From contig JAJYHX010000007.1 of assembly GCA_021784575.1 (NCBI GenBank), forward strand, positions 1 through 64,000: a DNA stretch of 64,000 bases. The letters run 5' to 3'. The DNA is from Nitrospirota bacterium. GTDB lineage: Bacteria; Nitrospirota; JACRHJ01. Below the pieces are notes generated by a model. It was given only the letters and a program-made list of their open reading frames with translations. It ran no database searches and was not told the DNA's origin. The position numbers and the translations under genes are program-made. This document shows positions 1 to 8,900 of this stretch, piece after piece. Each line of letters starts with the position of its first letter. Positions within the stretch are counted from its first letter, which is position 1.

Positions 1-19
1 TCTTTTTCTCGGCAGTCAT
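1..19 (-). CDS. Start of a leftward gene (6 codons in window)
   Basis: Only the first six codons are present, reading M-T-A-E-K-K on the minus strand from an ATG at position 19. A strong Shine-Dalgarno sequence (AGGAGG, 25-30 on the complementary strand) sits 5 bases upstream, which makes the start convincing. The rest lies outside the window, so the product is unknown. The gene is divergent from the potassium channel gene. Its start codon falls inside one arm of a 10-bp inverted repeat, described separately. Confidence 0.6.
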
Positions 20-83
20 GTCTTCCTCCTCGGCTAAGGGTTTTGTGGTGAAACCATCTTAACCAAAGAGCGGCATGACTGCC
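11..83 (-). promoter_or_regulatory. Structured leader covering the start of the leftward gene
   Basis: A perfect 10-bp inverted repeat (arms 11-20 and 74-83) pairs the upstream leader with the start codon and next codons of the leftward gene. Inside the loop a second stem can form (GGTTAAG with CTTAGCC, one G-U pair), capped by TGGT/ACCA. In the leftward mRNA the ribosome binding site would stay single-stranded while the AUG is paired. This suggests control of translation, but no known riboswitch family is recognised and no folding was computed. Confidence 0.4.
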
Positions 84-217
84 AGTTTTTAATAACTTTC
101 TGTAGGGGAAGAGCTTAACTTTTCCAAATAATATAAAACGGCGCAACCATAAACACAAAATCGCCGTATATATCTTTTATACTTTATTACACCTTCCCGT
201 TACTGTAAAATATTCCA

Positions 218-1264
218 ATGCCGGGACTTATGGATTTGAATCTGAAGAAAACCAGCGGGGCAAAACTCTTCCTGTATTCGGCTCTGGCGCTTGCCGCCGT
301 GGTCATGGCAGGGACGGCGGGATACTGCCGGCTTGAGGGCTGGAATATCCTCGATTCCCTCTTTATGACCGTTATCACGATTACCACAATCGGTTACGGA
401 GAGGTGCACAGGCTTGACCGGACAGGCAAAATATTTTCCATAATATTAATCTTTTTCGGATTGGGGGCCGTAGCGTTCGCGGTGCGAAACGCGACGAGGC
501 TCATGCTCGAAGGAGAGCTGGCGGACATACTTGGGAGAAGAAAATTGGAGCAGAAGATAAAGAAGCTTAAAGACCACTACATCGTATGCGGCTTCGGCAG
601 GATGGGCAGGCTTATCTGCCGCGAGCTTGCGGGCGGTCCCGTGCCGTTTGTGATAATCGAGAAGGACATGGGGAACATCGAGGAGGCGGACTGGGAGAAG
701 TATCTCATAATGCAGGGAGACGCGGACCGCGACGAGACGCTTGTCGAGGCCGGGATAAAGAGCGCCAGGGGTCTTATTTCCGTGGTTTCCACGGACGCGC
801 AGAACCTCTATATCGTCCTTACGGCCAGGGGCTTGAACGAGGGCCTTTATATCGTTGCGCGCGCGGGCGAGGAAGGTTCGGAACACAAGCTTGTGCGCGC
901 GGGGGCGAACAAGGTGATTTCTCCCTATCATATCGGGGCGGACAGGATCGCCCAGGCGATGCTCAGGCCGACGGTGGTGGACTTCATAGAGTTCGCCACG
1001 CGCTCCGAGAATATTGAACTGAAGCTGGAAGAGGTGAAAGTCGGGAGCGGCTCTCCTCTTGTCGGCAGGGCGATAAAGGACAGCGGCATAAGGCAGACAC
1101 TGGATATTATAATTGTCGCCATAAAACGCGCGGACGGGAAGATGGAGTTCAACCCCAATCCTAATTCGATTCTCCGCGAGGCGGATTGCCTTATAGCGCT
1201 CGGAAGGCCGGAGCAGGTCAAGCTGCTGGAAAAAATCACATCCGCAAACGGGGCAGACAAGTAA
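218..1264 (+). CDS. Potassium channel protein with RCK (TrkA-N/TrkA-C) domains
   Basis: A 348-residue two-transmembrane K+ channel of the Kch/MthK type in the inner membrane. Visible parts are TM1 at about 17-37, a pore loop with selectivity filter TTIGYGE (56-62), and TM2 at about 74-95. A cytoplasmic RCK domain follows, opening with the nucleotide-binding motif GFGRMG near residue 122, then a TrkA-C-like ligand domain to the end. RCK domains gate such channels in response to ligands such as Ca2+ or nucleotides; the ligand here is unknown. No good ribosome site precedes the ATG at 218; an in-frame ATG at 230 is an alternative. The next gene starts on the base after its stop, so the two are probably co-transcribed. 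Confidence 0.9.
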   Translation: MPGLMDLNLKKTSGAKLFLYSALALAAVVMAGTAGYCRLEGWNILDSLFMTVITITTIGYGEVHRLDRTGKIFSIILIFFGLGAVAFAVRNATRLMLEGELADILGRRKLEQKIKKLKDHYIVCGFGRMGRLICRELAGGPVPFVIIEKDMGNIEEADWEKYLIMQGDADRDETLVEAGIKSARGLISVVSTDAQNLYIVLTARGLNEGLYIVARAGEEGSEHKLVRAGANKVISPYHIGADRIAQAMLRPTVVDFIEFATRSENIELKLEEVKVGSGSPLVGRAIKDSGIRQTLDIIIVAIKRADGKMEFNPNPNSILREADCLIALGRPEQVKLLEKITSANGADK

Positions 1265-1480
1265 ATGGCGGGGTTCGGGAAACTGCTGATTATTATCGGC
1301 GCAATTATGATCCTCCTGGGGGCCGTATTCCTTCTGTCGGGGAAACTCCCGTGGATTGGCAGGCTGCCCGGAGACATAACGGTTCACAGGAAGAACGTAA
1401 CCTTTTATTTCCCGCTCGCGACGAGCTTAATCTTAAGTCTTGTCCTGTCGCTAATCCTTTGGCTCATCGGCAGAAAATGA
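1265..1480 (+). CDS. DUF2905 family small membrane protein
   Basis: A 71-residue protein with two predicted transmembrane helices (about 6-25 and 48-68) around a short loop containing GKLPWIGRLPGDI, the hallmark of DUF2905. The family is widespread and has no known function. The gene begins directly after the channel stop codon and its TGA overlaps the next ATG (ATGA at 1477-1480), so it sits in a coupled cluster. Confidence 0.85.
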   Translation: MAGFGKLLIIIGAIMILLGAVFLLSGKLPWIGRLPGDITVHRKNVTFYFPLATSLILSLVLSLILWLIGRK

Positions 1481-2601
1481 CCAAGGCCGTTATACTCGCG
1501 CTCGCCCTGAGCCTGAGCCTGCCGGTTTTCGTTTCAAATGCGGCGGCCTCCGGGAAAGTCCGTGTGCTGGTGATGGATAACCTGCCGGGGATTACTCTCG
1601 ATTTTCCGCCGGAGTTTAACGTAAAAGGACTCTTTGGCATAGGCGAAAAAGAGCCGGACGGGCAGGGCGGGGTGCGCATGACCCTCTCCGGGAACAGCTG
1701 TCCGGGGGGCGGGGTGAGGATTAACACCGACGGCGTGGTAATAAATGTAAACAAATATGCGCTCACCGGCGTCATCGAGATAAAGAAGAACGGAAAAGGC
1801 CTCTTCAGGATAATAAACGAGCTTGGACTTGAGGACTATACCCGCGCGGTGGTGGGTGAGGAGATGGGCGCGGACTGGCCGCTTGAGGCGCTCAAGGCGC
1901 AGGCGGTGCTCGCCCGCACCTATGCCATGTACAGAGAACAAAATCGCTGTGCGGCGCAGGACTACGACCTCTGCGCTACCGTAAAATCACAGATGTTCGA
2001 CGGAGACGCGGTTATAAAGGAAGGCCCTGCGCTTGCCGCGCGGGAGACAAGGGGAGAGATACTTACATATGACGGCGCGCCGATAGAGGCGGTATATCAC
2101 TCCACCTGCGGAGGAAGGACGGAAGACGCCTACGATGTGTGGGGCAGGAAGTATCCATATCTCATATCCAGGAAGTGCCGTTACTGTGCGGACTCTCCGT
2201 ACAGCAGGTGGAAGAGAAGGATAAGAATTTCCGTCCTCGACGATTCGCTCAGGCGCGCGGGGTATATGATCGAGGGATTGAAGGCCATACAGGTGCTTGA
2301 GCGGAGCCGGTCGAGAAGGATAAAAACAATGAGGATCATCGGCGAATCCGGGAGCGTGGTGATGAAGGGAACCGATTTCAGAAAGGCCTCGGGATATTCG
2401 GCGATACCGAGCACAGCTTTCGAGGCCCACAGGGACGGGGACAGTTTCGTCTTCGTTGGCCGGGGCTCCGGCCACGGCGTGGGCCTGTGCCAGTATGGCG
2501 CGAGGGGCATGGCCCTGGCCGGGAAGAACTACCGCGAGATTCTTCGGTATTACTATCCGGGCACGACGCTGGCAAAACTTCCTGAGGATAAGGCAAGATA
2601 G
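1477..2601 (+). CDS. SpoIID/LytB-domain protein (lytic transglycosylase-like)
   Basis: Taking the ATG at 1477, which overlaps the DUF2905 stop, gives 374 residues beginning with a typical signal peptide (about 1-25). An in-frame start at 1186 would run back through the two upstream genes and is unlikely. The SpoIID domain shows the catalytic-glutamate region (VVGEEM), a YHSTCGG segment, and the C-terminal GHGVGLCQYGA motif. SpoIID of sporulating Firmicutes cleaves peptidoglycan glycan strands stripped of stem peptides. In a Gram-negative cell the likely role is periplasmic peptidoglycan remodelling. queA follows with no gap, and I recall this pairing from deltaproteobacterial genomes (not checked). 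Confidence 0.85.
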   Translation: MTKAVILALALSLSLPVFVSNAAASGKVRVLVMDNLPGITLDFPPEFNVKGLFGIGEKEPDGQGGVRMTLSGNSCPGGGVRINTDGVVINVNKYALTGVIEIKKNGKGLFRIINELGLEDYTRAVVGEEMGADWPLEALKAQAVLARTYAMYREQNRCAAQDYDLCATVKSQMFDGDAVIKEGPALAARETRGEILTYDGAPIEAVYHSTCGGRTEDAYDVWGRKYPYLISRKCRYCADSPYSRWKRRIRISVLDDSLRRAGYMIEGLKAIQVLERSRSRRIKTMRIIGESGSVVMKGTDFRKASGYSAIPSTAFEAHRDGDSFVFVGRGSGHGVGLCQYGARGMALAGKNYREILRYYYPGTTLAKLPEDKAR

Positions 2602-3618
2602 ATGCTGGTAACGGATTTCGATTACAGTCTCCCGGAAAACCTTATTGCGCAGTCGCCCGCGAAGGAGCGGGACAAGTCCCGCCTCATGGTCCTGCCGCGC
2701 GCGGACGGGAAAATCGAGCACGGGATATTCTCAGACCTGCCCGGGTATCTTAAGGCCGGGGACGTGATGGTGGTGAACAACGCGAAGGTCGTGCCGTCGA
2801 GGTTAACCGGGACAAAGGCCACCGGCGGGAGAGTCGAGGCGCTTATCGTCCGGAAAACAGGCGAAGGAATGTATGAGGCGTTAGTCAGGGGCCGGGCGGC
2901 GCCGGGCACGGAAATGGGGTTCCCGGGGGGGCTTGGGGCCAGGATTCTGGAAGACCTGGGCGGCGGAAGGAAGGTGATTTCTTTCGACGGCGTAACGGAT
3001 GAGGCGATAAGAAAGGCCGCATCAATGCCGCTTCCGCCGTATATCGGCGAGTCCGGGCGGGACGATGTCCGGGACAGGGAGCGCTACCAGACGGTTTACG
3101 CTTCCGAACCCGGCGCTGTCGCCGCGCCGACTGCCGGGCTTCATTTCACCGATGGCCTGCTAAACAAGATAAAGGAAAATGGGGTCTCGGTCGTTCCGGT
3201 AACGCTGCATGTCGGGCCCGGCACGTTTCTCCCGGTGCGGGAAGAAGTTGTCGAGCGCCATGAGATGGAAAACGAGGAATATTCCGTGCCGGAAGAGACC
3301 GCCGATACGGTAAACCGCGCGCTTTCCGAAGGGAGGCGTGTTATCGCCGTGGGGACGACGAGCGCGAGGACGCTGGAATCGGCATTCGGGGACGGCGGAC
3401 TTAGGGCCGGGAAGGGCAGCACGGGCCTCTTCATCTATCCCGGCTATAAATTTAAGGCCGTCCGGGCCATGATAACCAATTTCCACCTTCCCAAATCGAC
3501 TTTGCTTATGATAGTATGTGCACTTGCAGGGAAAGACAGGATATTTGAGGCATACCGTGAGGCGGTGTCGATGCGCTACCGCTTCTACAGCTACGGCGAC
3601 GCGATGTTCATAAGATAG
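2602..3618 (+). CDS. queA: S-adenosylmethionine:tRNA ribosyltransferase-isomerase
   Basis: QueA transfers and isomerises the ribose of SAM onto preQ1-modified tRNA to make epoxyqueuosine, a late step in queuosine synthesis in the cytoplasm. At 338 residues it has normal family length and a clear family signature: the N-terminal YSLPENLIAQ segment, VVNNAKVVPSRL, PTAGLHFT in the middle, and ITNFHLPKSTLLM near the C-terminus. The ATG abuts the stop of the SpoIID gene, so it is read in the same operon. No preQ1 riboswitch is visible upstream. Confidence 0.97.
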   Translation: MLVTDFDYSLPENLIAQSPAKERDKSRLMVLPRADGKIEHGIFSDLPGYLKAGDVMVVNNAKVVPSRLTGTKATGGRVEALIVRKTGEGMYEALVRGRAAPGTEMGFPGGLGARILEDLGGGRKVISFDGVTDEAIRKAASMPLPPYIGESGRDDVRDRERYQTVYASEPGAVAAPTAGLHFTDGLLNKIKENGVSVVPVTLHVGPGTFLPVREEVVERHEMENEEYSVPEETADTVNRALSEGRRVIAVGTTSARTLESAFGDGGLRAGKGSTGLFIYPGYKFKAVRAMITNFHLPKSTLLMIVCALAGKDRIFEAYREAVSMRYRFYSYGDAMFIR

Positions 3619-3635
3619 GGAACAAGGATCAGCCA

Positions 3636-3681
3636 TCAGGAGGCCGGTAACCATAAGATTTTAAATCTCGCCGGCCCCTGA
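3636..3681 (+). repeat. Long hairpin after queA
   Basis: TCAGG-A-GGCCGG (3636-3647) pairs with CCGGCCCCTGA (3671-3681), giving about 11 bp with one bulged A. The loop holds a second palindrome, AGATTTTAAATCT. No T-tract follows, so it is not a textbook terminator. It may mark an mRNA processing or stability boundary between queA and the SPOR gene. Confidence 0.45.
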
Positions 3682-3703
3682 CCTCCGGCTCCTGCTATTC
3701 TTT

Positions 3704-4348
3704 ATGAAAGATGTAGGCAAAATAAGAGAACGCTACGACTACTCCTTCGATGCGCGCCAGCTCGGGCTGGTGATATTCGGCATTGCCGCCGTCGCGTCGC
3801 TGATATTCGTCCTGGGCGTTACAGTCGGTATTCAATGGCAGAAGAAGAAACACCCGGAGACCATCGCCGAGGCGTCGGCGACAGCCAGGCCCTCCAAGGG
3901 AATGCCGACGGCGCCTCCGGTTCTGAAACCGGTTACGACATCGCGCGCCGCTATTTCCACGGCTTCGACGGCTCCCGCAAAACCCCAGAGAGCAGTTACC
4001 CTGACATTCCCGAAGGTTCTGACCTCAAACGCGAGGAACGCCCAGGCGCCGCTCGTCGAGAAGCCGGCAGGCCGGCATCAGACGACAGCCCGGCAGCCGG
4101 CCGGTCGGCAGCGGGGCCGGTATACCGTGCAGATAGGGGCGTATAAATCGGCCTCGGCGGCAAGGGCCGCAGTCGCAAAACTGAAAAAAAAAGGGTATAA
4201 TGCGCATCTTTATGCCGTATCCGGCAGGAGAGGCGGCTATAACTACAAAGTCCATGTAGGCAATTTCGGGACAAAAGCGGACGCCGCGTCCGAGGCCAGG
4301 AGACTCTCCGCCATCCGGGGCGTCAGGCCGTATGTTACGAAAGAATAG
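3704..4348 (+). CDS. Membrane-anchored SPOR-domain protein
   Basis: A 214-residue protein with a short cytoplasmic N-terminus, one transmembrane segment (about 22-46), a linker rich in Pro, Ala and Thr, and a C-terminal SPOR domain (about 138-214, from YTVQIGAYKS onward). SPOR domains bind septal peptidoglycan lacking stem peptides, as in FtsN and DedD. This architecture fits a cell-division or envelope protein. The link to the SpoIID-like enzyme upstream, which may generate or trim the same denuded glycans, is inference. No good ribosome site precedes the ATG. Confidence 0.85.
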   Translation: MKDVGKIRERYDYSFDARQLGLVIFGIAAVASLIFVLGVTVGIQWQKKKHPETIAEASATARPSKGMPTAPPVLKPVTTSRAAISTASTAPAKPQRAVTLTFPKVLTSNARNAQAPLVEKPAGRHQTTARQPAGRQRGRYTVQIGAYKSASAARAAVAKLKKKGYNAHLYAVSGRRGGYNYKVHVGNFGTKADAASEARRLSAIRGVRPYVTKE

Positions 4349-4427
4349 CGGGCGGCAATAACCGTAATTCCCGCCGGGGCGTTCCGGGTTTCGCGCGGGC
4401 GGGGATTGGGAAACCAGAGACTTTTGT

Positions 4428-5684
4428 ATGAAAAAAAATATCATTGTTGTCGGCATCCTTGCGTCTTTTCTTTTTTGCGGCAGTTCCTTTGCGGGGGATG
4501 CGCGGCTCTCAAGCGGCCTCAGGCTTATAAACTCAAGCCACCCGGGAGAGACCGCGGCGGCCTGCCTTTTCATAAAAACGGGCTACGGCTCCGAACCGGC
4601 GGGGAAGAGAGGCATTACAAGCCTTCTGTGCAACTGCGTCCTGTCGATGAATCCCGTGGACAGCATAAGCCCGCCGTCCCTCAGGATAAAGCGTTTGGGC
4701 GGGAAGGTCACGGCGGATGTGGAATCGGATTATACCTGCTTTAAGCTCGTATCCCCGGCAGGCTCCTTTCCGGCTGCGCTCAAGGCTCTGTCCGATATGA
4801 TATCCGGGGTTAATTTTTCGGACGATACCGTCCGGATAGAAAAAGCCGCAATATCCGCCCGGAACAATTTCAAGACGGACAGTGTAGTAGGCGGTATGTT
4901 TTATGCCGTTTTCCCGGACGCACTGCCGGGGGATTTAAAAAATATCTCAAGGAAAGACCTCCTGGCCTGGAGGACGGCGCGGTTCAGGCCGGAGGATGCG
5001 ATTTTATCGGTCTGCGGCCCGTTTTCGGACAAGGAGGTCGTCAAAATAGCTCAATTCGCCTTCAAGAACTGGCCCGGAAGCGGAAAACCCTATAGCCGGG
5101 ATGCGCAAAAACCGGCTTTTAATGCCGGAAAAGAGCTTGAGCTGCAATCGGGCCGCGGCACCGCCGCAGTCCTTTTCGTCTTCAAACTCCCGCGCCCCGG
5201 CGGTTCGGATTACGCCGCCTCACTTACCGCCCGCGCAATGCTGGCAGGCGGCATGTCGTCGATGCTCTATAAATCGCTTCGCGGCAAGGAACCGAAGGCG
5301 TACCAGTTCGGGAGTTCGCTTGAGTGGGTGTCGTCCTCGCCCGTAATGACTGTTTATTCGGTTACGGACGATAACAGGATTGGCGACGCCATAAAACGCA
5401 TAAAAGACTCCATAGAGGCCCTCGAAGACGGGAAGTTTTCCTCGGAAGAGCTTCAGCGCGGGGCGGCTTTTGCCTCCGGCGGCATCGATTTTTCGTCGGA
5501 GAGCGCCGTTAAAACCGCATGGTTCTCGGGGCTGTATGACATTGCCGGGGCCGGGAGTGACTACGGAAAAAGCCTTGCGGGAGAGGTTTCCGGGGTCGGG
5601 AGCGGAGATGTTTCCGGTGCGGCTCGAAGATATTTCAAGGGCTATGAAATGGTGACAATCAGGCCCCTTAAGGAGCAGAAGTAA
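4428..5684 (+). CDS. M16 peptidase-like protein lacking the zinc site
   Basis: A 418-residue protein with a signal peptide (about 1-22, ending SSFAG) and the fold pattern of M16 peptidases such as the processing-peptidase/PqqL group. The segment that normally carries the HxxEH zinc motif reads GKRGITSLLCNCVLSM, with no histidines or glutamate, so it is unlikely to be a metalloprotease. Gram-negative M16 genes often occur as an active/inactive pair, the inactive partner giving substrate binding. No active partner is seen within the window. The C-terminal half keeps M16 features (RAMLAGGMSSMLYKSLR and a later conserved helix). Confidence 0.75.
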   Translation: MKKNIIVVGILASFLFCGSSFAGDARLSSGLRLINSSHPGETAAACLFIKTGYGSEPAGKRGITSLLCNCVLSMNPVDSISPPSLRIKRLGGKVTADVESDYTCFKLVSPAGSFPAALKALSDMISGVNFSDDTVRIEKAAISARNNFKTDSVVGGMFYAVFPDALPGDLKNISRKDLLAWRTARFRPEDAILSVCGPFSDKEVVKIAQFAFKNWPGSGKPYSRDAQKPAFNAGKELELQSGRGTAAVLFVFKLPRPGGSDYAASLTARAMLAGGMSSMLYKSLRGKEPKAYQFGSSLEWVSSSPVMTVYSVTDDNRIGDAIKRIKDSIEALEDGKFSSEELQRGAAFASGGIDFSSESAVKTAWFSGLYDIAGAGSDYGKSLAGEVSGVGSGDVSGAARRYFKGYEMVTIRPLKEQK

Positions 5685-5714
5685 GCGGTTTTTCACAGCC
5701 TTCGGAGGGTGAAA

Positions 5715-6824
5715 ATGATAGTTTCGTGCAATCAGTGCGGTGTGCGCCTGAAGGTGGACGACTCCAGGATAAAAGATGGCGGCACAAGGCTTAAATGCCC
5801 GAAATGCGGCAACATTTTCCTCGTGGAGAAACCTGCGGCAAAGCCTGCCGCGCCGCCCATTCCTTCAAGACCCCCGATAACGGAACCCGTCGCGCAAAAG
5901 ACTCCGGAGGAGTCTTTTACTCCGCCTCCGCCGCCAAAGCCGTCCGGGGCGGCTCCTCAGGCAAAGGTTTCGCTCGCAGCGTCAAAATGGGAGCTCGACA
6001 GGTCTAAGATACTGGTTGCGCACGATGGCGAATCCGTGCTCGGCCTGGTGGAATCCATTTTGACAGAAGAGGGTTACCATGTAATCAAGGAGGCGGAAGG
6101 CATCGCGGCTGTCGTGTCCATAGAAAAGGAAAAGCCCTTTCTCGCTATCCTCGACGTCGCCCTCCCGCGGATATACGGGTTCGAGATATGCGACAGGCTG
6201 AAGAACAGCCCGGAGTCAAGTGATATAAAAATAATCCTGATAGCGTCCATTTACGACAAGACACGGTATAAACGGGAGCCCGTAAGCCTCTACGGCGCCG
6301 ACGACTACATAGAAAAACACCACATTCAGGACAGCCTTGCCCAGAAGGTCAAGCGCCTTGCGGCGGAAGCCGGCGGAGCGCCTGCCGCAAGACCGCCCCG
6401 CGGGCAGGACATCAGTATGCCCGCCCCCGAAGATATTCCGATGAGGCGGGAGCAGGGTCTCCAGATGCGTAAGGACGAGATGCCGGAGCCGACGGCTCCG
6501 CCCGTTCCTTCGCCTGATGAGAAACCGGCGGAACTTGAGAGGGCGGCGGATAGCCGGGAGCCGGTCGATCGGCAGCAGGTCGAAGCCGCGAGACGATTCG
6601 CAAGGATTATACTCTCCGACATCGCGCTGTATAACCAGGGCGCGGTCGAGGAAGGGATAAGGGCCGGAAATTTCGATGAGGCGCTCGCGGCGGAGCTTAA
6701 AGAAGGGCGGGAGCTTTATAACGGCAGGGTGTCAAAGGAAGTCATTGAAAGCGGAGATTATTTCGCTGAAGAGACGGCGAAGTTCATCGAGAAGAAAAGA
6801 CAGACGATGGGCCTCGGGATTTAA
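5715..6824 (+). CDS. MJ0042 zinc-ribbon / receiver-domain fusion protein
   Basis: The ATG at 5715 has a good site (GGAGG, 5704-5708, 6-base spacing) and gives 369 residues. The N-terminus is an MJ0042-type zinc ribbon (CNQC...CPKC within the first 35 residues). A Pro/Ala-rich linker follows, then a response-regulator receiver domain (about 95-215) with a phosphoacceptor-like Asp in ILDVALP near residue 147 and the conserved Lys apparently replaced around [11 protein letters not shown] second Pro-rich linker leads to a charged alpha-helical C-terminus (about 290-369). This architecture occurs in deltaproteobacterial gliding and signalling proteins. No output domain is recognised, so it probably works through protein contacts. 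Confidence 0.75.
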   Translation: MIVSCNQCGVRLKVDDSRIKDGGTRLKCPKCGNIFLVEKPAAKPAAPPIPSRPPITEPVAQKTPEESFTPPPPPKPSGAAPQAKVSLAASKWELDRSKILVAHDGESVLGLVESILTEEGYHVIKEAEGIAAVVSIEKEKPFLAILDVALPRIYGFEICDRLKNSPESSDIKIILIASIYDKTRYKREPVSLYGADDYIEKHHIQDSLAQKVKRLAAEAGGAPAARPPRGQDISMPAPEDIPMRREQGLQMRKDEMPEPTAPPVPSPDEKPAELERAADSREPVDRQQVEAARRFARIILSDIALYNQGAVEEGIRAGNFDEALAAELKEGRELYNGRVSKEVIESGDYFAEETAKFIEKKRQTMGLGI

Positions 6825-6834
6825 ACGAAAAACC

Positions 6835-6861
6835 TTGACAGGAAAAGTGAACTGCTATAAC
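6835..6861 (+). promoter_or_regulatory. Sigma-70 promoter of tRNA-Pro
   Basis: A perfect -35 TTGACA (6835-6840) is followed by TATAAC (6856-6861) at 15 bp, or by TAACAT at 17 bp. Transcription would start near 6868, about eight bases before the tRNA. It is a compact, strong-looking promoter that gives the tRNA its own transcription unit. Confidence 0.7.
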
Positions 6862-6875
6862 ATACAATAGATTGA

Positions 6876-6952
6876 CGGGGCGTAGCGCAGCCTGGTAGCG
6901 CACACGGTTCGGGACCGTGGGGTCGAAGGTTCAAATCCTTTCGCCCCGACCA
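6876..6952 (+). tRNA. tRNA-Pro (anticodon CGG)
   Basis: A 77-nt tRNA with CCA encoded. The acceptor stem CGGGGCG (6876-6882) pairs fully with CGCCCCG (6942-6948). The anticodon loop reads TTCGGGA with anticodon CGG (codon CCG), and a standard T loop (TTCAAAT) follows. The sequence is close to E. coli tRNA-Pro(CGG) as I recall it. It has its own promoter and terminator. Confidence 0.97.
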
Positions 6953-6967
6953 TCTTGCAGTGAGCGA

Positions 6968-6997
6968 AGGGTATCCTCGAAAGGAGATGCCCTTTTT
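6968..6997 (+). terminator. Rho-independent terminator after tRNA-Pro
   Basis: AGGGTATC (6968-6975) pairs with GATGCCCT (6986-6993), including one G-T pair, followed by five T residues. It lies 15 bases past the CCA end and fits termination of the tRNA transcript. Confidence 0.7.
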
Positions 6998-7058
6998 AAT
7001 TATTTCAAGCGCAAGGTGGCCGGTTGTAGAATATAGCGTCCGGCGCAGAACAGGAGGC

Positions 7059-7517
7059 ATGGTGGAGAAGGTAGTAATCGGGATTATAGGCTCCGCCCTT
7101 GCCACTGGAAAGCCTTACGACGACGCCATGGAAGTGGGAAGGCTCGCCGCCGGGAAGGGCGCGACTGTCCTTACCGGAGGGCTTGGCGGCGTCATGGAAG
7201 CGGCATGCAGGGGCGCCAGGGAAGCAGGCGGCCAGACGATAGGCATTCTGCCGGGCTTCGACACCCGCGACGCGAACCGCTACATCGACATTCCCATCAT
7301 CACCGGATTCAACCACGCAAGGAACATAATAGTCGTAAGGTCATCCGACGTGCTTATCGCCGTAGCCGGAGAATACGGCACATTGTCAGAGATAGCATTT
7401 GCGCTTAAGCTCGGAAAACCGGTAATAAGCCTTGACAGTTGGGACATTGACGAAAACATAAAGAAGGCCGGCGACCCTGCGCAGGCGGTGGACATGGCCC
7501 TGGAAGCGATACGTTAA
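7059..7517 (+). CDS. LOG-family protein (TIGR00725-like)
   Basis: A roughly 152-residue Rossmann-like protein of the LOG/TIGR00725 group. Visible motifs are the N-terminal [11 protein letters not shown], a central glycine-rich [10 protein letters not shown], and [10 protein letters not shown], the variant of the PGGxGTxxE nucleotide-binding motif of this group. Some LOG proteins are phosphoribohydrolases that release cytokinin-type bases from nucleotides; others are uncharacterised. The start is uncertain: AGGAGG (7052-7057) is 1 base from the ATG at 7059 and 4 bases from the GTG at 7062. Nucleotide-linked genes (acylphosphatase, apt) lie downstream. Confidence 0.8.
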   Translation: MVEKVVIGIIGSALATGKPYDDAMEVGRLAAGKGATVLTGGLGGVMEAACRGAREAGGQTIGILPGFDTRDANRYIDIPIITGFNHARNIIVVRSSDVLIAVAGEYGTLSEIAFALKLGKPVISLDSWDIDENIKKAGDPAQAVDMALEAIR

Positions 7518-7545
7518 ACCGGCGCGCAGTTAAACGGGAGTGCCT

Positions 7546-7848
7546 ATGCCGCGCGAAAAACCTTCAGCCAACAGCAGGATAGGGGCCGGAATTTTTGTAA
7601 GCGGGCGCGTCCAGGGCGTCGGATACAGGTTCTTCACGGAGCGCGTTGCGGCGAGGCATAGTATACTAGGGTGGTCGAGAAATCTACCGGACGGGCGCGT
7701 GGAGCTGGAAATAGAGGCGGAGGAAGAGGACGCGAGGAAGTTTATAAAAGAGCTTGAGAAAGGCCCCGCCATGGCGCGGGTTGAAGAAGTGAACGTAGAC
7801 TGGAAACCTTGCGCGGGCAGGTTTAAAAATTTCACAATCAGGGTCTGA
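7546..7848 (+). CDS. acyP: Acylphosphatase
   Basis: A 100-residue enzyme that hydrolyses carboxyl-phosphate bonds such as acetyl phosphate or 1,3-bisphosphoglycerate. The family motif [11 protein letters not shown] carries the catalytic Arg, and [10 protein letters not shown] carries the catalytic Asn; the C-terminal FKNFTIRV is also typical. The ATG at 7546 has GGGAG 5 bases upstream; an in-frame GTG at 7540 is less likely. The first 15 residues extend beyond the usual domain. Confidence 0.93.
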   Translation: MPREKPSANSRIGAGIFVSGRVQGVGYRFFTERVAARHSILGWSRNLPDGRVELEIEAEEEDARKFIKELEKGPAMARVEEVNVDWKPCAGRFKNFTIRV

Positions 7849-7859
7849 CGGGTGTCCAT

Positions 7860-8891
7860 ATGCCGAAGAAGAAAAAACATAAAGAAGAGGAATTCGCTGG
7901 CGAGACCGTCGAGCTTGAAATAGACAAGTCAAAGAACGAGGAAGAGGAGCTTGAATACTTTCCCGAAGAGATAGACGACGAGCAGTTCGAGGCGGAAGCC
8001 GGGGAAGGGCTTTTCGACGAGGAAGAGGAGGAGAGCGAGGAACCCTCGTCCTATCCGGACGAGACGCAGGACGCCATAAAGCTCTATCTCAAGGAAATAC
8101 GGGTTTCAAGTCTCCTGACGTTCGAGGACGAGCAGGCGCTTGCCAGGCGCATCGCGAAAGGCGACGAAGAGGCGCGCGCCAGGATGATTGAGGCCAATCT
8201 CCGGCTTGTCGTCAACATAGGCAAGCGCTACATAAACCGCGGACTTCCCTTCTCGGATATTATCGAAGAAGGCAATATCGGCCTGATAAAGGCCGTCGAG
8301 AAGTTCAAGCCGGAAAAAGGGTTCCGTTTTTCCACCTACGCGTCCTGGTGGATAAAGCAGTCCATCGAGCGCGCGCTTGTAAACCAGACCCGCACCATTC
8401 GCCTGCCTGTACATATTTCCGAAGTCATTAATTCGTTCGTCAAGGTCGTGCGGAGGCTTATACAGAGCTTGAAGCGCGAGCCGACGGTTGAAGAGATAGC
8501 CGCGGAGATGAACTACGCGCCCGACCAGATTAAGGATATAATGCAACTCATACGCAAGACCCACTCCCTCGATACGCCAATAGGGAACAAGGAAGAAGGG
8601 TCGCTTAAGGATTTGATAGAGGACGAGGCCTCGCTCTCGCCCGCGAAGGTTACGGAGGGGATTATCCGCCACGAGCAGATAATCGAGTGGCTGAATTATT
8701 TGACCGAGAACGAGAAAAAGGTTATCAGCCTGCGCTTCGGCCTCGAAGACGGCGAGGCACAGACGCTCGAAGTCATAGGCAAGGAATTCGGCCTTACCCG
8801 CGAGCGCGTTCGCCAGATAGAGGCCTCCGCGCTCAACAAGCTCAGATTCATCACAAAAAGAAAGAGTATCGACCTGGAAAGTATATTGTAA
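7860..8891 (+). CDS. rpoS: RpoS/RpoD-type RNA polymerase sigma factor
   Basis: A 343-residue sigma-70 family factor. After a very acidic N-terminus (about 5-60) come region 1.2 ([10 protein letters not shown]), region 2 ([43 protein letters not shown]), region 3, and region 4 with the -35-binding helix ([12 protein letters not shown]). It lacks the large region-1.1 and non-conserved domain of an RpoD housekeeping factor. Length and sequence best match the RpoS group of deltaproteobacteria, which serves stationary-phase and stress responses. The exact subgroup is inferred; a tree would decide it. The acylphosphatase gene ends 11 bases upstream and apt begins 9 bases downstream. Confidence 0.85.
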   Translation: MPKKKKHKEEEFAGETVELEIDKSKNEEEELEYFPEEIDDEQFEAEAGEGLFDEEEEESEEPSSYPDETQDAIKLYLKEIRVSSLLTFEDEQALARRIAKGDEEARARMIEANLRLVVNIGKRYINRGLPFSDIIEEGNIGLIKAVEKFKPEKGFRFSTYASWWIKQSIERALVNQTRTIRLPVHISEVINSFVKVVRRLIQSLKREPTVEEIAAEMNYAPDQIKDIMQLIRKTHSLDTPIGNKEEGSLKDLIEDEASLSPAKVTEGIIRHEQIIEWLNYLTENEKKVISLRFGLEDGEAQTLEVIGKEFGLTRERVRQIEASALNKLRFITKRKSIDLESIL

Positions 8892-8900
8892 AGGAGGCGT

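Noticed and set aside
446-1387. A 313-codon minus-strand frame opposite the potassium channel gene
   Set aside because: It is a shadow of the channel gene; no motif, no ribosome site, and the plus-strand product is secure.
1186-1476. N-terminal extension of the SpoIID protein
   Set aside because: It overlaps the channel and DUF2905 genes in another frame, while the ATG at 1477 gives a proper signal peptide.
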